Position numbers and translations under genes: made by a program. Below are positions 26,733 to 34,200 of a DNA stretch of 64,000 nt, in pieces. The stretch lies in assembly GCF_002741035.1 (NCBI RefSeq), contig NZ_CP016808.1, forward strand, positions 5,690,501 to 5,754,500, written 5' to 3'. This DNA comes from Paenibacillus sp. BIHB 4019 (GTDB lineage Bacteria > Bacillota > Bacilli > Paenibacillales > Paenibacillaceae). Position 1 is the first letter of the stretch. Each line of letters opens with the position of its first letter. The notes under the pieces are model-generated. The model did not search any database. It saw nothing but the letters and a program-made list of their open reading frames with translations, and was not told the origin of the DNA.

Positions 26733-27327
26733 AAAGAAAGGTCTGGCATAGCTGCTCCAAAATACGGTCGGGCGAGTTGCCGCGCACATTTTTTTGAAAC
26801 AGATACGAATCGCTGCTGAGGGCGTTCAACAGCATGTCTGTTTTGAATAAGCTGAGGGTCTGTGGTTGGTTGGTTTCTGCTATCCATTCTTCAATCAGTC
26901 CAAGTAGCAGCTTATGAAATTTGTCATAGATGGGACTTTTCGTTTTGGGGTCCGGCACATTATTAGCTGAATTCTCGACACCGGCAAGCAGTTGCGCATT
27001 TTTCTCTCTGAACTGAATAAACACAGCAAGCAGCCCGCGCAATCGGTCAGAAGCCGGGCGGTAGGCATTCTCCTGCAAGTATTTCTCAATATCCTCGAAC
27101 AACATCGTCACGTTGTCTTTGATTAAATGCATGCATAGATCACTTTTGTTGCGGTAACGCCGGTACAGGGTTCCCGCTCCGATTTGCGCTTCGACGGCAA
27201 TCTGGTTCATGCTGACCTGTTCGACGCCGTGCAGCTGAAACAACTTGTTAGCCGCTTCCAGAATACGCTGGCGGTTCTCGGCAGCATCACGTCGCTCTGA
27301 ACGGTAGGTTGCATTTGTTTCATTCAC
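26731..27327 (-). CDS. TetR-family repressor of the P450 gene
   Basis: 198 residues: an N-terminal TetR helix-turn-helix (RQRILEAANKLFQLHGVEQV, IAVEAQIGAGTLYRRYRNKS) and an all-helical ligand-binding domain. The SD-like GGGAAGTGAT lies about 8 bases before the ATG. It carries a copy of the inverted-repeat operator about 40 bases upstream of its start, matching the one at the P450 promoter, so I infer autorepression plus control of the P450. The ligand is unknown; the product of the neighbouring NRPS cluster is a candidate. Confidence 0.88.
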   Translation of the reverse strand: MNETNATYRSERRDAAENRQRILEAANKLFQLHGVEQVSMNQIAVEAQIGAGTLYRRYRNKSDLCMHLIKDNVTMLFEDIEKYLQENAYRPASDRLRGLLAVFIQFREKNAQLLAGVENSANNVPDPKTKSPIYDKFHKLLLGLIEEWIAETNQPQTLSLFKTDMLLNALSSDSYLFQKNVRGNSPDRILEQLCQTFL

Positions 27328-27367
27328 TGTTTATCACTTCCCATCCTTCATCTGAACCCCTATTTAC

Positions 27368-27387
27368 AAGTGGAGAATTATCCGCTT
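27368..27387. promoter_or_regulatory. Probable TetR operator of the TetR gene
   Basis: AAGTGGA-GAATTA-TCCGCTT (27368-27387) has 7-bp arms with one mismatch and the same 6-bp centre as the perfect site at 25240-25259. On the minus strand the centre supplies a -10-like GATAAT. This suggests autorepression. Confidence 0.6.
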
Positions 27388-27940
27388 AATCCTAGTAAAA
27401 AAAGAGAGGAATGTGCTGACTGAGGAAGTCTGCATTGAAACAGTAGCAGTATTTTTTCTATGAGTCAACATCTAATGTAATGAGGAGTAAATATTTATTT
27501 ATACAAATAAGATCGAAAAAAATAAATAGAAAATAAGAATAAAATGAAGGGAAACCTAATAGATATAAAACGGCTGCTTGATATGAATTTTTTTCTTTAA
27601 CTTAAATCAATAAGAATAAGAACACAACAAGCCAACGGATGACCTCTTAAATCTGGAGATCATCTGTTTTTGTGAGGATGTGGAATGATTTGGATGTTAA
27701 TTAAATGAAAAATTTACAAATAAAACAAACGTACTAAAGGCTTCCCATCCACGGAGGCTTCTTGTTGTGTGGCTGGAATTTGCTAATGTCTGAGAGATTG
27801 CCGGAAAGGGTCATTCTAGCGTTAAAGCAGAGTTAAAGAAGTCATTCCAGCATTAGCGCTTTATACCATATTCAAGTAGGATATTTTATGCACATGTTTT
27901 AGCATTATCGTGATGGTCACTACATATGAGGAGTGATTGA
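27388..27940. other. Long AT-rich leader region upstream of the NRPS cluster
   Basis: About 550 bases without a convincing gene. It contains an unaccompanied terminator-like hairpin (CGGATGACCTC at 27636-27646 with a partly G-U-paired complement at 27656-27666, then TTTTT), preceded by an 18-codon ORF at 27544 with no SD. Further on are two near-identical 15-mers, GTCATTCTAGCGTTA (27810) and GTCATTCCAGCATTA (27841), 31 bp apart. These could be an attenuator and activator sites for the NRPS genes. The start of the NRPS gene has a GAGGAG SD at 27928. Confidence 0.4.
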
Positions 27941-29806
27941 ATGCAAGCAAAAGGCTTGGTTCACCAGTTATTCGAGCAGCAGGCGAAACGTACGCCTAGC
28001 CGTGAAGCTGTTAGATTTGAGGAGAAGTCAGTAACGTACGCCGAGTTGAACCGCCGCGCGAATCGGCTAGCGTATCGCTTGCGTGCGATCGGTATCGGGC
28101 CTGACGTGCTGGCAGGCATTTGCATGGAGCGTTCGATTGAACTGGTCGTCGCGCTGTATGGCGTCCTAAAGGCAGGGGGCGCTTACGTGCCGCTGGATCC
28201 AGATTATCCAAAGGATCGGCTAACCTACATGATCAAGGACAGCAAGGTGAGACGAATCATTACGCAGCGTCAATTCGCGGAGCAGTTCGCTGGGTTCGAC
28301 GGTGATGTACTGATTTTAGACGAGTCAGAGCCATTAGATGAATATGGAGAGGTGGAGGGAAACCCGAATATTGCCTTGCATGAGAGCCATCTGGCTTACA
28401 TGTTCTACACCTCCGGATCGACAGGAAGGCCAAAGGGGGCGATGAATACGCATGCAGCCATTCGCAATCGGGTTCTCTGGCTGCAGCACACTTTCGAAAT
28501 GGAGGAAAAGGATAAGCTTCTTCAGAAATCTCCTTACAGCTTCGACGTATCGGTATGGGAGTTTTTCTGGCCGCACATATGCGGTGCATGCCTTGTCATG
28601 GCCAAGCCCAAAGGCCATCTTGACAACGAATATATGTGGGAAGTCATCAAGCGCGAAGGTATCACGTTCGTGCAGTTCGTACCGACGATGCTCCAGACGT
28701 TTCTGAGTGCGGAGCAGGCTCAGGACCTCCCCTTCCTGAAGCATGTTTTCTTATGCGGGGAGCCATTGTCTGCAGCGCTGAACGAACGGTTCTGCCGCAC
28801 GATGTCCGCGCAGCTTCACAACTTGTATGGTCCGACCGAGGCAGCAGTATTCATTACCAATTGGACCAGCGATCGCAGCTTGAACCGTTCGGTCATTCCA
28901 ATTGGAAAGGCTATCCCTGAGAATGCCATGTACGTATTAAACGACCGCTATGAACCGGTCGCACCTGGTGAGATTGGCGAGCTATTCATCAGCGGCATTG
29001 GGCTCGCGCGCGGTTATTATGGCAGACCGGATCTGACGGCTGAGCGATTCGTGCCCAATCCATACAGCAAGGAACCGGGAGCACGGATGTATCATACCGG
29101 AGATCTTGGACGCTGGCTTACGGACGGTAACCTGGAATGTCTGGGCCGCAACGACGATCAGGTGAAGGTACGGGGCTTTCGGATCGAGCTGGGCGAAATT
29201 AGCACGGTGCTTGAACAGCATCCAGGCATCAATCAAGCTGTGACGGTTGTCTGCGAGGATCAGCCTGGCGACCAGCGTATTACTGCATATTTCATACCAA
29301 ATGCTGAGTTTGCTCCTTCGATCAGCGAGCTGAGAAGCCATCTACAGCAGCATTTGCCAGACTATATGGTCCCTTCTTATTTTGTCGAGATGGAGGCCTT
29401 CCCCCTTACCCCTAGCGGCAAGACAGACCGCAAGCTTCTGCCAAGTCCAACGCTGTCCCGCCTGATGATTGGCCAGGCGTATGTTCCGCCGGAAACCTAC
29501 ATCCAGAAGGAGCTTGCCGCGATCTGGTCAGGCTTTTTCAGTTTCGATCAGCTCGGGCTTGATGACGATTTCATCGACTTGGGCGGCCATTCGCTCGTCG
29601 CAACTCAAATTCTTGTCCGGTGTGGGCATATATTCGGCGTGAAGGTATCGCTAAAGGATATGCTCACACAAGGAACGACGATTCGCGCCCTCGCGTCAAT
29701 TATTGAAGCCAACCTGCTTGCGGAGACTGACGATGCCGAGATCGAAGCGTTGCTGAACGAGATGGAGCACCTGTCGGAAGAGGAAATTGAGGCGCTGCTG
29801 AAGTAA
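27941..29806 (+). CDS. NRPS initiation module (adenylation-thiolation)
   Basis: 621 residues: an adenylation domain (~1-510) and a carrier domain (~515-590), with no condensation domain, so it loads the first residue of a peptide. A3 is YTSGSTGRPKG from Tyr156, A5 YGPTE, A7 YHTGD, A10 Lys494 in SGKTDRK; the phosphopantetheine Ser is residue 551 in LGGHSL. The inferred ten-residue pocket is D-V-W-Q-F-C-L-V-F-K; from memory it is close to the serine code of EntF (DVWHFSLVDK) but differs at three places, so the substrate is unsure. The acidic C-terminal tail may dock to the next NRPS. First gene of a tight run ending with mbtH. Confidence 0.92.
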   Translation: MQAKGLVHQLFEQQAKRTPSREAVRFEEKSVTYAELNRRANRLAYRLRAIGIGPDVLAGICMERSIELVVALYGVLKAGGAYVPLDPDYPKDRLTYMIKDSKVRRIITQRQFAEQFAGFDGDVLILDESEPLDEYGEVEGNPNIALHESHLAYMFYTSGSTGRPKGAMNTHAAIRNRVLWLQHTFEMEEKDKLLQKSPYSFDVSVWEFFWPHICGACLVMAKPKGHLDNEYMWEVIKREGITFVQFVPTMLQTFLSAEQAQDLPFLKHVFLCGEPLSAALNERFCRTMSAQLHNLYGPTEAAVFITNWTSDRSLNRSVIPIGKAIPENAMYVLNDRYEPVAPGEIGELFISGIGLARGYYGRPDLTAERFVPNPYSKEPGARMYHTGDLGRWLTDGNLECLGRNDDQVKVRGFRIELGEISTVLEQHPGINQAVTVVCEDQPGDQRITAYFIPNAEFAPSISELRSHLQQHLPDYMVPSYFVEMEAFPLTPSGKTDRKLLPSPTLSRLMIGQAYVPPETYIQKELAAIWSGFFSFDQLGLDDDFIDLGGHSLVATQILVRCGHIFGVKVSLKDMLTQGTTIRALASIIEANLLAETDDAEIEALLNEMEHLSEEEIEALLK

Positions 29807-29837
29807 CAGTCAGTAGATGATCAGGAGGAGACGATTC

Positions 29838-31247
29838 GTGGCAAATTTCGTTCTAAGCACGCATATGACGAACGGAGATGTACTGCCGTTTCTGCGCTTA
29901 GCGTCTGCACTTCGCCGGCGTGGTCACCAGGCAACCCTGGTGACGCACGGCGTATTTGCGCCGCTGGCCGAGAAGTCCGGCATTTCTTTTCGCGGCATCG
30001 ATAAACCAGAGGAATATACCTCCATCATGAAGGATCTCTACATGATGGAGGATCCGCTGAACAAGCCCGACCTCTATGAAGCCTACCAACGAAAATATTA
30101 TTCGAAAGAGAAATTCCAGCAGGAGTATGACATCCTGACGGAGCTGTGCCAAGCAGAGGATTCCGTCCTGATCTGCAAGGAGCGTGACGGATTCGTTGCC
30201 ATGATCGTATCTGAGATGATGCATGTGCCAATCGTCACGGGCGTTCTCGCGCCCAGCTATGTGACGCAGCTGCATATTTGGGAAGAGCTTGGACTGGACT
30301 TTGCGATATCCCTTATTAACACATTTCGCAGCGATCTTGGGCTTACGCCAGTCTCAAGCTGGACGTCATGGATGGGCGCCGTGAAAAAAAACATCGGCTT
30401 CTGGCATGAGAGCTTTGATGCTGCTGTGGAAGCACCAGAATGGGCGCTGAAGGTAGATACTGTCGGATTCCCGCTGGCAGATGCAATCGAATACGAGCCT
30501 TTGCCAAACGATCTGCTAGATTTTATTCGCGCCGGCGAACCGCCCCTCTTGATTACGGGCGGGACGGGGAAAATGATTAAGCCGAATTTCTACCAAGCGG
30601 CCATCGAGGGCATCAAGCTGCTAGGGCAGCGAACCATACTGGTTACGAGGCATGAAGAATTCATTCAAGGCGAGCTGCCGGATCATATTCGCTGGTACAA
30701 AATTTTGCCGCTTGCCAGTGTCTATCCGCTAATCGGCAGCGTCATCCATCACGGCGGAATCGGTACGATCACGGGAGCCATGACCGCCGCTGTGCCGCAG
30801 CTGGCGCTCGCGGCCGATACGGATCGGCCGGATAACGGAATGCGGATCAAGCATCTGGGTATCGGTGATTATTTGCCGCCGCTGCAGTGGGAGCCCGCGT
30901 TGATTGCAAATGCCATAAAAGGCATTCAGACAAGCACAGTGAAAGAGCGCTGCCGCCAATTAGCAAAGGTCATGGCGGAGCATGATACGATGGCTGCGGC
31001 CTGCACGGCCATGGAATCGGTAATCGGCAAGCCCGACTACGCCATTGCCTCGGATCAGCTTATTGTTGATTACGTTGCAGCGCAGCGCCAGCGGTCCTTG
31101 CCAAGCGCAATGACCGCGCCTGATCATCGCCTGGGCGAGATCAATCAGTCACTATCAGCAGGCAAGCGTTCACTGTTATCGCAGTGGCTGGTGCAGCGCC
31201 AGCTCGGAAGTCATCCCCTGCCTTTGAAGGAGGCGCGCTATGAGTAA
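29838..31247 (+). CDS. GT1-family (MGT-like) glycosyltransferase
   Basis: 469 residues in the GT-B fold. The N-terminal acceptor domain begins NFVLSTHMTNGDVLPFLRLA, as in macrolide- and lipid-glycosylating enzymes; the C-terminal nucleotide-sugar domain has LLITGGTGKM, HHGGIGTITGAM with the His304 pair, and a late D-rich segment that ends in the Asp/Asn typical of the donor loop. An ATG at 29817 is in frame, but AGGAGGAG at 29823-29830 points to GTG 29838. It lies between the two NRPS genes, overlapping the second by eight bases, so a glycosylated peptide or glycosylated intermediate is likely. Sugar and acceptor are unknown. Confidence 0.87.
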   Translation: MANFVLSTHMTNGDVLPFLRLASALRRRGHQATLVTHGVFAPLAEKSGISFRGIDKPEEYTSIMKDLYMMEDPLNKPDLYEAYQRKYYSKEKFQQEYDILTELCQAEDSVLICKERDGFVAMIVSEMMHVPIVTGVLAPSYVTQLHIWEELGLDFAISLINTFRSDLGLTPVSSWTSWMGAVKKNIGFWHESFDAAVEAPEWALKVDTVGFPLADAIEYEPLPNDLLDFIRAGEPPLLITGGTGKMIKPNFYQAAIEGIKLLGQRTILVTRHEEFIQGELPDHIRWYKILPLASVYPLIGSVIHHGGIGTITGAMTAAVPQLALAADTDRPDNGMRIKHLGIGDYLPPLQWEPALIANAIKGIQTSTVKERCRQLAKVMAEHDTMAAACTAMESVIGKPDYAIASDQLIVDYVAAQRQRSLPSAMTAPDHRLGEINQSLSAGKRSLLSQWLVQRQLGSHPLPLKEARYE

Positions 31248-34200
31248 AACGATTGATCGCATCGAGCAGCTTTCGCCCGAACGACGGGCGCTCCTTGCCC
31301 TGAAAGCCAAACAGAATAAGGCAAAGGCTGCCGCAGCTTCGTCCGTAATCCCAAAGCAGCCTAGGCAAGAAGGAGCTAACAAGTTCCCGCTATCCTTTCC
31401 GCAACAGCGAATTATGTTTTTCGAGGAATATATGCCGGGGACGGAGCGGTACAATTTTGCCAACGGCTACAAGCTTATCGGGAAGCTGAATGTCTCTGCC
31501 CTGCTTCGCACGCTGAACGAGATGATCAAGCGTCATGAAATCATGCGCGCTGTTGTTGCTTATGAGAACGACGATTACGTGCAGGTCATTCGCCCCGAGC
31601 TGACGATCGACCTCCCAATGATCGAGTTGGCCGATGAAAACAAGGTCTATGAGCTGATGGAGAAGGAAGCCACGGCACCGTATGATTTCCTGAACGGGCC
31701 GCTTGTGAAGGCAATGCTCTTCCGCTTGGATCCCGAAAAGCATGTTCTCGTCTGGATGACGCATCACTTAATCTATGATGGCTGGTCAGCCGACGTGTTC
31801 GACGAAGAGCTCGCCGCGATCTATCGTTCCTTTGCACTGGAAGAGCCGCTTTCGCTTCCGGAGCTGCCGATTCAATACCCGGACTTTGCCGTCTGGCAGA
31901 GGCAGTGGATGACAGGATCGGAATACGAAGAACAGCTGCGCTACTGGAAAAAGAAACTGATGCCAGCGCCGGCGACGCTGGATTTGCCGACGGATTACCC
32001 GCGCCCCTCGATTCAAGTTGAGCGCAAAGTCGGTTTCTTCAGCCTGACGCTTGATCCAGCATTCTCGCAGCGTATCCGCGAAGCGAGCAAGCAGCTTGGC
32101 TGCACGTCTTTTGTCCTGCTGCTAGCCGCTTACAAGGTACTACTCGCAAGCTACAACGGCAAGCAAGAAATCGTTGTCGGGACGCCTATGGCGAATCGAG
32201 GCAAGCAGGAAATCGAGAAGCTTGCTGGCTTCTTCGCGAATACGGTCGCGCTTCGCTCCGCGATTGACATGGGCAGCAGCTTCAGCGACTTTATCTCGGC
32301 AGTCCGCGAGACGGTGCTGGAGGCGAATGATCATCAGGATTTGCCGTTTGACAGAATTGTCGAAGAGATGAATCCGGATCGTGTTATAGGCCATGCGCTA
32401 TTTTTTGATACCATGTTCCTGTTCGAACGGCATGGGCAGGCGCTGAGAGAACTGCCTGACCTTGAGATTGTGCCGTTCGTGGGTGATCGTACGCGAGGCG
32501 GGATGCTGGATCTGACGATGACGGTATTCGAGAATCAAAAGTTAGGCATGGAAGTTACTTTGACGTATCGCCTAGATCTATTTCGCGAGTCGACAATCCA
32601 GCAAATGGCGGAGCATTACTGCATGATTTTAGAACGCGTAATAGACAATTCCGCGCTGCCGCTATATGCAGTTGCGGCTCTCTCGGGCGAACAGCTGCAG
32701 AAGGTGCTGGTCGACTGGAATGCCGGCGAGTCTACTGGGACAGAGCTCCAATTGCCGCATCTTCTCGTGGAGCGTCAATCGGCTCTTACGCCTACGGCCA
32801 CAGCTGTATGCTCAGAGGGGCGTACACTTACCTATTTAGAGCTGAATGAACGGGCTAACCGCTTGGCGCACCATCTGCGCGGTATGCAGGTGGGGCCTAA
32901 TACAACCGTCGGCCTTTACATGGAGCGCACTGTCGATATCATCGTCGGCTTGGTCGGAATTTTGAAGGCAGGCGGTGCCTATGTGCCGCTTGATCCTAAG
33001 CTGCCGGCAGAGCGCTTGCGAATGATTGCGCAGGAGGCTGAGGTATCGGTCATCGTGACCGAGGAAGCCTTTGCCGATCTGCTGCCGCAAAATGAGGAGG
33101 CAGCGTCGGCGCCCATACGAATGGTTTCGCTCGACCGGGATTGGGATAAGATAGCGCAAGAAGATGCGAGTAATCCTGAAGTAATCTCAAAGCTGGACGA
33201 TCTTATGTATGTGTTGTTCACGTCCGGATCGACGGGGAAACCGAAGGGCGTGGCAGTGGAGCACCAAAGTTATGTTAACTATTTGGAAGGCATTATGCAG
33301 CGTTTGGCGCTGCGGGAAGGCCTCCATTTCGCCATCGTCAGCACGCTTGCTGCCGATCTTGGAACGCCGATGATCTGGGGGGCGTTCGGAACAGGAGGCA
33401 CTCTGCACGTCATCCCGTATGAGCGTGCAGCTGATCCCGATGCTTTCGCGGCTTATTGCGAAGCGCATCCGATCGATGTGATGAAGATCGTTCCAAGCCA
33501 CATGGAGGTGCTGCTCGGCGTAGCAAATCCCAGCGTCATCATACCGCGCGAATGCTTGATTCTTGCTGGCGAGGCCTCGCATTGGGGTTCAATTGCAGAC
33601 ATTCGGCGCCTTCGTCCGGGCTGTCGGATTCAAAATCATTATGGTCCTACGGAGACAACCGTTTCCGTGCTCACCTATGAGGTGCCAGTAAGTGGTAGCG
33701 AGCAAGATCATCTTGCAGTGCTACCGCTTGGACGTCCGATACCGAACGCGCCGGTCTATGTGCTTAACGCTAATTTGCAACCGGTTCCAGCTGGCGTCAT
33801 CGGCGAGTTGTACATCGGCGGGAGCGCCGTGACGCGCGGCTACTATGGCAGGCCGGATCTGACGGCCGAGCGATTCGTGCCGAATCCGTTCACAGATCGG
33901 CCGGGTGAACGGATGTATCGCACGGGCGATCTCGTTCGCCATTTGCCTAACGGCAACATTGCGTTTATTGGACGGATGGACCAACAGGTCAAAATCCGCG
34001 GCTATCGGATCGAGACTGGCGAGATCGAGCATGTTCTGCTGCAAATGGGAGGATTGCGCGATGCGGTCGTGACTATTCGCGAAGATGAACCAGGAGACAA
34101 GCGGCTGGTTGCCTATCTGGTACCGGAGCAGCGCTCGTTATCCGACCCTCAGGAGCAAGCAATGCGTGGAGCGCAGCTTGATGTAAGCGCGATTCGAAAA

